NCBI RefSeq assembly: GCF_002887735.1
Contig: NZ_PKQP01000001.1
Coordinates: 496,001-560,000 of the forward strand
Direction of reading: 5' to 3'
Origin: Stenotrophomonas bentonitica
Lineage (GTDB): Bacteria; Pseudomonadota; Gammaproteobacteria; Xanthomonadales; Xanthomonadaceae
DNA: 64,000 nucleotides
Under the pieces are notes generated by a model, which was not told the DNA's origin, did no database searches, and saw nothing but the letters and a program-made list of their open reading frames with translations. The position numbers were made by a program, and so were the translations under genes. Shown here one piece after another: positions 1 to 6,964 of this stretch; position 1 is the stretch's first letter; each line of letters begins with the position of its first letter.

Positions 1-151
1 GGGGCGTCGTTGGCGGCGGCGACGGGGGCGTGGTCGGGGGCGGCGACGGCTCCAGATCCCCCCGGACATTGCTGCCCCCACCTCCGCAGGCACTCAGTGC
101 CAATGCCAATGCCGCGGCCAAGGCCGACCTGCCGATCACAACCTGCTTCAT
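1..151 (-). CDS. Lipoprotein N-terminus with Pro/Thr-rich linker (partial, runs off left edge)
   Basis: Reading the minus strand from an ATG at 151 gives 50 codons with no stop before the window edge. The product starts with Lys near the N-terminus, a hydrophobic Ala/Leu stretch and a lipobox ending LSAC-GGGG around residue 22, so it is a predicted lipoprotein. After the Cys comes a short SNVRGDLEP segment and then a Pro/Thr-rich repeat (PPPTTPPSPPPTTP). AACAGGGA directly before the ATG could serve as ribosome binding site. In xanthomonads this head and linker often precede a large secreted or autotransporter domain such as a subtilisin-like protease or esterase, but that part is outside the window, so the function is not shown here. 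It is divergent from the thiolase gene. Confidence 0.6.
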   Translation of the reverse strand, partial: MKQVVIGRSALAAALALALSACGGGGSNVRGDLEPSPPPTTPPSPPPTTP

Positions 152-327
152 CCCTGTTCCCCTAGTGAATGGACCTTCCCCACCTGCCTGCCCCCCGGGC
201 AGACACCGGCAGTCAATGCCGACCCTCTATACTGGGCCGACCCCCACGCAGTCTGCCGGGAAATGCGTCGGCTTCCAACGCCCGCGTTCCTATTCCGCTC
301 TTAGCTCACGCACCAAAGAGATTGCAC

Positions 328-1503
328 ATGTCCAACATCGTCATCGCCGCCGCCAAGCGCACCGCCATCGGCTCCTTCCTGGGCCAGTTCAACGGCGTGC
401 CCTCCCCGACCCTGGGCTCCACCGTGATCGCTGCGGCCCTGGAGCAGTCCGGAGTACCGGCCGCGGATGTTTCCGAAGTGATCATGGGCTGCGTGCTGCC
501 GGCCAACCTCGGCCAGGCGCCGGCCCGCCAGGCCGCGATCGCCGCCGGGATTCCGGTGTCCACCGGCGCCACCACCCTGAACAAGGTGTGCGGTTCGGGC
601 ATGAAGGCCATCATGCTGGGGCATGACCTGATCAAGGCCGGCTCGGCCAGCATCGTGGTCGCCGGCGGCATGGAATCGATGTCCAACGCCCCGCACATGA
701 TCCCCAACTCGCGCACCGGCAACCGCTTCGGCAACTTCCAGGCCGTGGATCACATGGCCCACGACGGCCTGGTCAATGCGTACGACGGCAAGGCCATGGG
801 CGAGTTCGCCGAATGCACCGTGGAGAAGTACCAGGTCAGCCGCGAGGACCAGGATGCCTTCGCGATCGAATCGGTCCGCCGCGCGCAGGCCGCGCAGGCC
901 AACGGCGCCTTCGATGGCGAAATCGTCGCGGTCAAGGTCAGCACCCGCAAGGGCGAGGTCGAGTACGCGCAGGACGAGCAGCCCGGCCGCTCGGACATCG
1001 CCAAGATTCCGACCCTGCGCCCGGCCTTCAAGAAAGACGGCACGGTGACCGCCGCCAGCTCCTCGAGCATCTCCGACGGCGCCGCTGCCGTGGTGCTGCT
1101 CTCCGAGGACGATGCCGCCGCCCGCGGCCTGCAGCCGCTGGCGCGCATCGTCGGCCACGCCACCCACTCGCAGGCGCCGGAGTGGTTCACCACCGCGCCG
1201 ATCGGTGCGATCCAGAAGCTGATGGACAAGACCGGCTGGACGCTGGACCAGGTGGACCTGTTCGAGATCAACGAAGCCTTCGCCGTGGTTGCGATGGCGC
1301 CGATCCGCGAGCTGGGCATCCCGCACGACAAGGTCAATGTCAATGGCGGGGCCTGCGCATTGGGCCATCCCATCGGTGCCTCGGGCGCACGCTTGGTGGT
1401 CACGCTGGTGAACGCATTGCGCACGCGTGGGGCCAAGCGCGGAATTGCTACCCTGTGCATCGGCGGCGGCGAAGCGACCGCCATCGCTATCGAATTGATT
1501 TGA
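328..1503 (+). CDS. atoB: Acetyl-CoA C-acetyltransferase (thiolase)
   Basis: The 391-residue product is a full-length type II thiolase, which condenses two acetyl-CoA to acetoacetyl-CoA or cleaves the reverse way in the cytoplasm. The acyl-accepting Cys lies in NKVCGSGMKA (Cys88). The C-terminal signatures NVNGGACALGHPIGASGAR (catalytic His) and CIGGGEATA (second Cys) are intact. The start was set at 328 because the family begins MSNIVIAAAKRTAIG; the upstream in-frame extension to 169 has no thiolase similarity. AAAGAG lies about 7 bases upstream. It stands alone, with a lipoprotein gene downstream under its own promoter. A role in beta-oxidation, ketone-body or polyhydroxyalkanoate metabolism cannot be separated from sequence alone. 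Confidence 0.93.
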   Translation: MSNIVIAAAKRTAIGSFLGQFNGVPSPTLGSTVIAAALEQSGVPAADVSEVIMGCVLPANLGQAPARQAAIAAGIPVSTGATTLNKVCGSGMKAIMLGHDLIKAGSASIVVAGGMESMSNAPHMIPNSRTGNRFGNFQAVDHMAHDGLVNAYDGKAMGEFAECTVEKYQVSREDQDAFAIESVRRAQAAQANGAFDGEIVAVKVSTRKGEVEYAQDEQPGRSDIAKIPTLRPAFKKDGTVTAASSSSISDGAAAVVLLSEDDAAARGLQPLARIVGHATHSQAPEWFTTAPIGAIQKLMDKTGWTLDQVDLFEINEAFAVVAMAPIRELGIPHDKVNVNGGACALGHPIGASGARLVVTLVNALRTRGAKRGIATLCIGGGEATAIAIELI

Positions 1504-1545
1504 TTTGGTTTAACGCGCATTTCTCAAAACTGAATGCGCGATCGC

Positions 1546-1573
1546 TTGACAGCCAATCGTGGCTTGTCATCAT
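1546..1573 (+). promoter_or_regulatory. Candidate sigma-70 promoter for the Ala-rich lipoprotein at 1628
   Basis: A perfect -35 TTGACA (1546-1551) is followed after 16 bases by CATCAT (1568-1573), a 4/6 match to the -10 consensus. Initiation would fall near 1580, giving a leader of about 48 bases with GACGAGGA before the ATG. Just upstream, 1514-1540 holds an 8-bp inverted repeat (CGCGCATT / AATGCGCG) that could end the thiolase transcript, but no T-run follows it. Confidence 0.5.
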
Positions 1574-1627
1574 GTTGCCGGGCGCGCAATAGCGCGTTGC
1601 CTAATCTAACGACGAGGATTCACAACA

Positions 1628-1969
1628 ATGAGCATCAACAAGCTGCTGATCGCAATGGCCCTGGGCCTGGCTCTGACCGCCTGCTCGAAGCAGGAGCAGG
1701 CTGCTGACGCCGCCGCTTCGGCCAACGAAGCCGCCGCTGACGCCCAGGCCGCTGCTGACCAGGCCGCTGCTGCTGGCGCCCCGGCTGCTGACGCTGCCCA
1801 GGCTGCTGCTGACACCGCCACCACCGCTGCTGACGCTTCGGCTGATGCCGCTGCCCAGGCTGCTGGCGCTGCCACCGACGCTGCTGCTGAGCAGGCCAAG
1901 GACGCTGCCAAGACTGCGGAAAACACCGCTGAGCAGGCCAAGGACGCTGCTGAAGAAGCCAAGAAGTAA
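1628..1969 (+). CDS. Small Ala-rich lipoprotein, paralogue of the next gene
   Basis: The 113-residue product has a signal peptide with lipobox LTAC at residues 16-19. The mature part is almost entirely Ala, Asp, Glu, Gln and Lys in AADAAA-like repeats, which predicts a long helix or coiled coil, and it ends in EEAKK. This resembles small Lpp-like or LEA-like envelope lipoproteins, but no specific function can be assigned. The repeats are encoded largely by GCTGCTGAC units; the strong use of GCT for Ala differs from the GCC/GCG preference of neighbouring genes and may reflect high expression or repeat expansion. It has its own promoter and a strong terminator, so it is a monocistronic unit. 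Antisense reading frames through it are by-products of the repeats. Confidence 0.85.
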   Translation: MSINKLLIAMALGLALTACSKQEQAADAAASANEAAADAQAAADQAAAAGAPAADAAQAAADTATTAADASADAAAQAAGAATDAAAEQAKDAAKTAENTAEQAKDAAEEAKK

Positions 1970-1999
1970 TCACTTCTTTCTTCAAGCAAGTCTGAAGAA

Positions 2000-2028
2000 G
2001 CCGCTGGTTCGCCAGCGGCTTTTTCTTT
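2000..2028 (+). terminator. Rho-independent terminator of the first Ala-rich lipoprotein
   Basis: A perfect 8-bp stem, GCCGCTGG (2000-2007) and CCAGCGGC (2012-2019), closes a TTCG loop and is followed by TTTTTCTTT. Confidence 0.9.
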
Positions 2029-2121
2029 GGGCGCGTTTTGGTGGCCGTGCCGCCACCCACCGGTTCTTCACAGGCGCATGAATAGGCTGGCCTCCCATCC
2101 ATCGCCGTTCTGGAGCGCCAC

Positions 2122-2526
2122 ATGAAGATCCGTCCGCTGACCACCTCCCTGCTGGCCGCTTCCCTGCTGCTCGGCCTGGCCGCCTGCAAGGGCCCGGAAG
2201 CCGAACAGGCGCGCCGTGATGCCGCCCAGGCCGCCGACAGCACCAACGCTGCCGCCCGCGAAGCAGTCGACAAGGCCGCTGCGGCGACCCGCAGTGCCGC
2301 CGACGATGCCGCCGCCGCCTCCGAGCGCGCTGCCGCCGATACCCAGCAGGCACTCGACCGTGCTGCCGCCGCCACCTCCGAAGCCGCCGGCGAAGCCAAG
2401 GTCGCGGCCAAGGATGCCGCGGCCCACGCGAGCGATTCCACCGCCGATGCCGCGCAGAAGGTCGCCGACAAGGCGCGCGACGTGGCCGATGATGCCAAGA
2501 AGAACGCCAACGAAGCCAAGCGCTGA
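2122..2526 (+). CDS. Small Ala-rich lipoprotein, second copy
   Basis: The 134-residue product has a signal peptide and lipobox LAAC (residues 18-21), then a mature domain of Ala-rich heptad-like repeats with alternating Asp/Glu and Arg/Lys (for example AAREAVDKAAAATRSAADDA), predicted to be one long amphipathic helix. The layout matches the gene at 1628, so the two look like an old tandem duplication, but here Ala codons are mixed GCC/GCT/GCG and the repeats are less regular. The likely site of action is the periplasmic face of an envelope membrane; function unknown. TCTGGAGCG about 8 bases upstream supports the start. A terminator follows directly. Confidence 0.85.
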   Translation: MKIRPLTTSLLAASLLLGLAACKGPEAEQARRDAAQAADSTNAAAREAVDKAAAATRSAADDAAAASERAAADTQQALDRAAAATSEAAGEAKVAAKDAAAHASDSTADAAQKVADKARDVADDAKKNANEAKR

Positions 2527-2560
2527 GTCGGCGTTACGCACCGCCACAGCGTGGTGACCA

Positions 2561-2588
2561 ACGCCCCCTCTCCGGAGGGGGCGTTTTC
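2561..2588 (+). terminator. Terminator of the second Ala-rich lipoprotein
   Basis: A 10-bp stem, ACGCCCCCTC (2561-2570) and GAGGGGGCGT (2575-2584), with a TCCG loop and a short T-run. It also lies where the minus-strand aidB transcript ends. Confidence 0.8.
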
Positions 2589-2600
2589 ATTGGCGGCCGC

Positions 2601-4232
2601 TTACGGCAGAGCGCGGCCCAGCACGGCCGCGAAGTCCACGTCGGCCGGCAGCGTGCCGAAGGCCATCCCATGCTCGGCCCCCAGCCGTGAGCGGATAAAG
2701 GCGGACGCGTTCGGGCTCTGCGCACGCAGCAGCACCGCGGCCTGCAACAACAGCGCCAGGCGCTCGGTGACCCGGCGTGCCTGCGCCTGCTCCGGCGGTG
2801 TCGCCAACTGCGCCCGCAGTGCCCGCAACGCGGCGTCATAGAGGGCATCTGTCCCGGCCACCGCGTCCAGCTCAACCTGCAGCGCCTGCAGTACCTGCGG
2901 CTCGCGCGACAGCGCACGCAGCACGTCCAGGCACTGGATGTTGCCGCTGCCTTCCCAGATCGAATTCAACGGCGCCTGCCGGTACAACCGCGGCAGCATC
3001 GACTCCTCCACATAGCCCGCGCCGCCCAGGCATTCCTGCGCTTCGTTGACGAACACGGCAGCCCGCTTGCACACCCAGTACTTGCCCACCGCCGTGGCGA
3101 TGCGCGCGAAGGCCGCCTGCTGCGGATCGCCTCCGGCCTGGTCGACCGCACGCGCCACGCGCATGGCGAACACGGTGGCCGCTTCGGATTCGATCGCCAG
3201 GTCGGCCAGCACATTGGCCATCAGCGGATGCTCGCTCAACCGCGCGCCGAAACTGCTGCGGTGCCGGGTGTGGTGCAGTGCCTGCGCCAGTGCCATGCGC
3301 ATCTCCGCCGCGGCACCAAGCATGCAGTCCAGCCGCGTCATCATCACCATGCCGATGATGGTGGCCACCCCACGCCCTTCCTCGCCCACGCGCTGCGCCC
3401 AGGCCCCACACAGTTCCACCTCGCTGGAGGCGTTGGACCAGTCGCCAAGCTTGTCCTTCAGGCGCATCAGACGGAACGCGTTGCGGTTGCCGTCGGCCAG
3501 GCGCCGCGGCATGAGGAAACAGCTCAGCCCACCCGGCGCCTGCGCGAGCACCAGGAAGCCATCGGACATCGGCGCGGAGAAGAACCACTTGTGGCCGATC
3601 AGCGCATGGCTGCCATCGGCCTGCGGCTCGGCGCGCGTGGTGTTGCTGCGCACATCAGAACCGCCCTGCTTCTCGGTCATGCCCATGCCCAGGGTGATCC
3701 CGGCCTTGTCGGCAATCGGGACGTCACGCGGGTCGTAGTGCGGGGCCGCCGCCTTGTCCGCCCATTCGGCGAGCGCCGGCGCCTGGCGCAGCACCGCGAC
3801 CGCCGCATGGGTCATCGTCAACGGACAGCTGGTGCCCGCCTCGGCCTGGTGATGCAGGTAGCTCAAGGCAGCGCGCGCGACATGCGCGCCGGGGCGGCCG
3901 TCATGCCAGGACAGCCCCGCCACGCCATGCGTCTTGGCCGTGCTCATCAACTCGTGGTACGCCGGATGGAACTCGACGGTATCGATGCGATGGCCCTGCG
4001 CGTCGTGCGTGCGCAGGCGCGGGCGGTCGCGGTTGGCATCGAAGCCGAGCCGGTACAGCGCATCGCCGGCGAGGCCGCCGTAGCGCGCCAGCGGGCTCAC
4101 GAAAACGCCACCTCCCTCGCGCTGGACGGCATCGGCCAGTGCACTGTCGTCGGCCCAGAGGTTCCGGCCTCCGAAGGGCGGCGGCTGGTTGCTCACCTCG
4201 TGCGTCTCGAACGCGGGCCAGGCAGACGTCAT
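2601..4232 (-). CDS. aidB: AidB-type acyl-CoA dehydrogenase (isovaleryl-CoA dehydrogenase-like)
   Basis: The 543-residue product is a flavin-dependent acyl-CoA dehydrogenase of the AidB class, matching the length of E. coli AidB (about 540) rather than the roughly 390 of ordinary family members. Visible family features are GMGMTEKQGGSDVRSNTT, the central SSEVELCGAW...GEEGRGVATI region and, near the C-terminus, NEAQECLGGAGYVEES. In E. coli AidB belongs to the Ada alkylation response, binds DNA and protects promoters from alkylation; catalytic activity is weak. The start at 4232 is favoured by a perfect AAGGAGGT about 9 bases upstream; the longer frame to 4490 is not conserved-looking. It is divergent, across 109 bp, from the Lhr/ligase repair operon. 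A purely metabolic leucine-catabolic role is the alternative. Confidence 0.85.
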   Translation of the reverse strand: MTSAWPAFETHEVSNQPPPFGGRNLWADDSALADAVQREGGGVFVSPLARYGGLAGDALYRLGFDANRDRPRLRTHDAQGHRIDTVEFHPAYHELMSTAKTHGVAGLSWHDGRPGAHVARAALSYLHHQAEAGTSCPLTMTHAAVAVLRQAPALAEWADKAAAPHYDPRDVPIADKAGITLGMGMTEKQGGSDVRSNTTRAEPQADGSHALIGHKWFFSAPMSDGFLVLAQAPGGLSCFLMPRRLADGNRNAFRLMRLKDKLGDWSNASSEVELCGAWAQRVGEEGRGVATIIGMVMMTRLDCMLGAAAEMRMALAQALHHTRHRSSFGARLSEHPLMANVLADLAIESEAATVFAMRVARAVDQAGGDPQQAAFARIATAVGKYWVCKRAAVFVNEAQECLGGAGYVEESMLPRLYRQAPLNSIWEGSGNIQCLDVLRALSREPQVLQALQVELDAVAGTDALYDAALRALRAQLATPPEQAQARRVTERLALLLQAAVLLRAQSPNASAFIRSRLGAEHGMAFGTLPADVDFAAVLGRALP

Positions 4233-4341
4233 CTCGGCGACCTCCTTGCAGACAGATGCACCGATTCTGCCGCATCCCCGTGCAGGCCGCCGTTCATGCG
4301 GATTCTCACCTCCTGCACGAGCGCGGCGGCACAGTGCAGGC

Positions 4342-5349
4342 ATGAACGCCGATGCCGACAACGACGACCTGGTGGTGCTGCGCCCGGAGGGACTGTACTG
4401 CCCGGCCGGTGACTTCCATATCGACCCATGGCGGCCGGTGCCGCGCGCGGTGATCACGCATGGCCACGGCGACCATGCGCGCAACGGCATGGGTCACTAT
4501 CACTGCACCACGCAGACCCTGCCGATCCTGCGTTGGCGGCTGGGCGATGTGGACTGCACCGCGCACGCCTATGGTGAACGCTTCACCCTTGGCGACACCG
4601 AGGTCTCCCTGCACTCGGCCGGGCATGTGCTCGGCTCGGCGCAGGTGCGGATCGCGCATGCGGGCCGGGTGTGGGTGGCCTCGGGCGACTACAAGCGCCA
4701 GCACGATCCGAGCTGCGCGCCGTTCGAGGTGGTGCCGTGCGATACCTTCATCACCGAAGCAACCTTCGGCCTGCCGGTGTATCGCTGGCCGGACACCGCA
4801 CAGGTCGCCGCGGACATCGTGGCCTGGCGGCGCGAGTGCGAAGCGCGTGGCGAGGCAGCCGTGCTGCTGTGCTACGCACTCGGCAAGGCGCAGCGGATCC
4901 TCGCCGAACTGCTGCCGCTGGAAACCCAACCAGCATTGCTGCATGGGGCGATCGCCACGGGCGTGGCGGTCTATCGCGAGGCGGGAATCCCGATGCTGGC
5001 CACCGAACCGGTCAGCGAGCAGGAACGCGGGGCGGCGTTCGCCGGCAAGCTGATCCTGGCGCCGCCCTCGGCGGCGGGCAGCGCGTGGATGCGCCGTTTC
5101 AAGCGCGCGCAGCTGGGCTTTGCCTCCGGATGGATGCGCGTGCGTGGCAACCGCCGCCGGCGCAACTACGATCGCGGTTTCGTCGTCTCCGATCACGCCG
5201 ACTGGCCTGACCTGCTGCGCACCATCGCCGAGACCGGTGCGCGCCGCGTCATCGCCACCCACGGCAACACCGACGCGCTGATCCGCTTCCTGCGCGAGCG
5301 TGGCGTCGCCGCCGAGGCCTTCGCCACCGGCTACGGGGACGAAGAATGA
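4342..5349 (+). CDS. Ligase-associated DNA exonuclease, metallo-beta-lactamase fold
   Basis: The 335-residue product has the MBL-fold zinc motif HGHGDHA (residues 40-46) and further conserved features (SAGHVLGSAQVRI, FITEATFG, YALGKAQRI, SDHADWPDLL) of the beta-CASP-like ligase-associated exonuclease family related to SNM1/Artemis. These enzymes are predicted DNA-end-processing nucleases that act with the ligase encoded next. The start at 4342 was chosen because the ATG opens the family-typical acidic N-terminus (NADADNDDLVVLRPEGLY). The stop overlaps the ligase start by 4 bases (ATGA-type coupling), so it is the first gene of a four-gene repair operon. No activity can be shown from sequence. 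Confidence 0.9.
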   Translation: MNADADNDDLVVLRPEGLYCPAGDFHIDPWRPVPRAVITHGHGDHARNGMGHYHCTTQTLPILRWRLGDVDCTAHAYGERFTLGDTEVSLHSAGHVLGSAQVRIAHAGRVWVASGDYKRQHDPSCAPFEVVPCDTFITEATFGLPVYRWPDTAQVAADIVAWRRECEARGEAAVLLCYALGKAQRILAELLPLETQPALLHGAIATGVAVYREAGIPMLATEPVSEQERGAAFAGKLILAPPSAAGSAWMRRFKRAQLGFASGWMRVRGNRRRRNYDRGFVVSDHADWPDLLRTIAETGARRVIATHGNTDALIRFLRERGVAAEAFATGYGDEE

Positions 5350-6950
5350 AACGCTTTGCCGCGCTCTACAGCGAGCTGGACCGCAGCACCGCGACCGGCG
5401 ACAAACGCGCCGCGCTGGTGCGCTACTTCCAGCAGGCCCCCGCGCACGACGCCGCATGGGCCCTGTTCCTGCTGGCCGGCGGCAAGGTCACCAGCGCGCG
5501 CCAGAAGATCGCCGGCAACGCCGAGCTGCGCGCGTGGGTGGCCGAGTTGTCCGATACGCCCGCCTGGCTAGTCGACGACAGCTATGACCAGGTTGGCGAT
5601 CTGGCCGAGACGCTGACCCTGCTCATGAATGATCCGGCGCAGGCCGGCGCGGATATCGGGCTGGCCGACTGGATCGAGCAGAAGCTGCTGCCGGTGGCCA
5701 ATCAGCCCGAGCCGGTGCGTCACGCCGCCGTCACCGGGGCGTGGCAACAGCTCGCCTTCGATGAGCGGCTGGTGTTCAACAAGCTGCTGACTGGCGCGCT
5801 GCGGGTGGGCGTGTCACAGCGGCTGGTGCAGCAGGCGCTGGCCGAATGGTCGGGCATCGACATCGCGCGCATTGCCCAGCGCATGCTCGGCAGCTGGGTA
5901 CCCACGCCGGGCCTGCTGGCCGCCTTGTTGTCCCCCGAAGAGCGCCCCGAGGATCGCCAGCAGCCCTACCCGTTCTTCCTGGCATCGCCGTTGGAGGCCG
6001 AGGTCGACACGCTGGGCCCGATCGATGACTGGCTGCTGGAATGGAAGTGGGATGGCGTCCGTCTGCAGGTGCTGCGCCGCCAGGGTGAGGTCGCGCTGTG
6101 GTCGCGTGGCGAGGAGCGACTGGACGGTCGCTTCCCCGAGATCGAGGCGGCCGCGATGGCGTTGCCCGATGGCTGCGTGATCGATGGCGAGCTGCTGGCC
6201 TGGGCGGACGGCGACGATCTGCCGCTGCCCTTCACCGCCCTGCAGACCCGCATCCAGCGACTCAAGCCCGGCCCGAAGACACTGCGCGATACGCCGGTGC
6301 GCGTGCTTGCCTACGATCTGCTCGAGCTGGGCGGTGAAGACCTGCGCGCCCTGCCCCTCTCGCAACGGCGGGCGCGCCTGGCCGAGGTACTGGCCACGCT
6401 GGACGACCCGCGCCTGCGGCTGTCACCGGCGCTCAGCGTGGCGGACTGGCACACGGCGGCACTGCAGCGCGACCTGGCCCGCGAGCGTGGCGTGGAAGGG
6501 CTGATGCTCAAGCGCGCCGAGTCGGTTTACCAGGCCGGACGCCGGCGCGGCGACTGGTGGAAGTGGAAGATCGCGCCGCTGACCATCGATGCGGTGATGA
6601 TCTATGCCCAGTCCGGCCATGGCCGCCGCAGTACGCTGTACACCGATTACACCTTCGGCGTGTGGGATGGCCAGACGCTGGTGCCGGTGGCCAAGGCGTA
6701 CTCGGGCCTGGATGACAAGGAAATCCTCGCGCTGGACCGCTGGATCCGCGCGAACACGATCGAGCGCTTCGGGCCGGTCCGCAGCGTTCGTGGCGAGCAG
6801 GTGTTCGAGCTCGGCTTCGAGGCGGTGAACCGCAGCAAGCGCCACAAGTCCGGCATCGCCGTGCGCTTTCCGCGGATCCTGCGCTGGCGGCATGACAAAC
6901 CGGCCAGCGAAGCGGACACGCTGGCCCAGCTGCAGGCACTGGCGCGGTGA
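5346..6950 (+). CDS. ATP-dependent DNA ligase (Lhr-associated operon)
   Basis: The 534-residue product contains a DNA-binding N-terminal domain (about 1-200), a nucleotidyltransferase core with the adenylated Lys in EWKWDGVRLQV (Lys234), the downstream ligase motifs SRGEERLDGRFPE, DGELLAW and GLMLKRAESVY, and a C-terminal OB fold (about 410-534). It seals nicks using ATP and is additional to the NAD-dependent LigA expected elsewhere. It belongs to the bacterial LigC/ligase-B-like group that travels with an MBL exonuclease, an Lhr-like helicase and PdeM. It overlaps the upstream gene by 4 bases and its TGA overlaps an in-frame GTG of the helicase gene. Confidence 0.93.
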   Translation: MKRFAALYSELDRSTATGDKRAALVRYFQQAPAHDAAWALFLLAGGKVTSARQKIAGNAELRAWVAELSDTPAWLVDDSYDQVGDLAETLTLLMNDPAQAGADIGLADWIEQKLLPVANQPEPVRHAAVTGAWQQLAFDERLVFNKLLTGALRVGVSQRLVQQALAEWSGIDIARIAQRMLGSWVPTPGLLAALLSPEERPEDRQQPYPFFLASPLEAEVDTLGPIDDWLLEWKWDGVRLQVLRRQGEVALWSRGEERLDGRFPEIEAAAMALPDGCVIDGELLAWADGDDLPLPFTALQTRIQRLKPGPKTLRDTPVRVLAYDLLELGGEDLRALPLSQRRARLAEVLATLDDPRLRLSPALSVADWHTAALQRDLARERGVEGLMLKRAESVYQAGRRRGDWWKWKIAPLTIDAVMIYAQSGHGRRSTLYTDYTFGVWDGQTLVPVAKAYSGLDDKEILALDRWIRANTIERFGPVRSVRGEQVFELGFEAVNRSKRHKSGIAVRFPRILRWRHDKPASEADTLAQLQALAR

Positions 6951-6964
6951 CGCGACGGGAGGCC

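Noticed and set aside
1635..2561. Minus-strand Ser/Ala/Gln-rich frame across both Ala-rich lipoproteins
   Set aside because: Caused by reading the GCTGCTGAC repeats backward; crosses a terminator and has no start signal.
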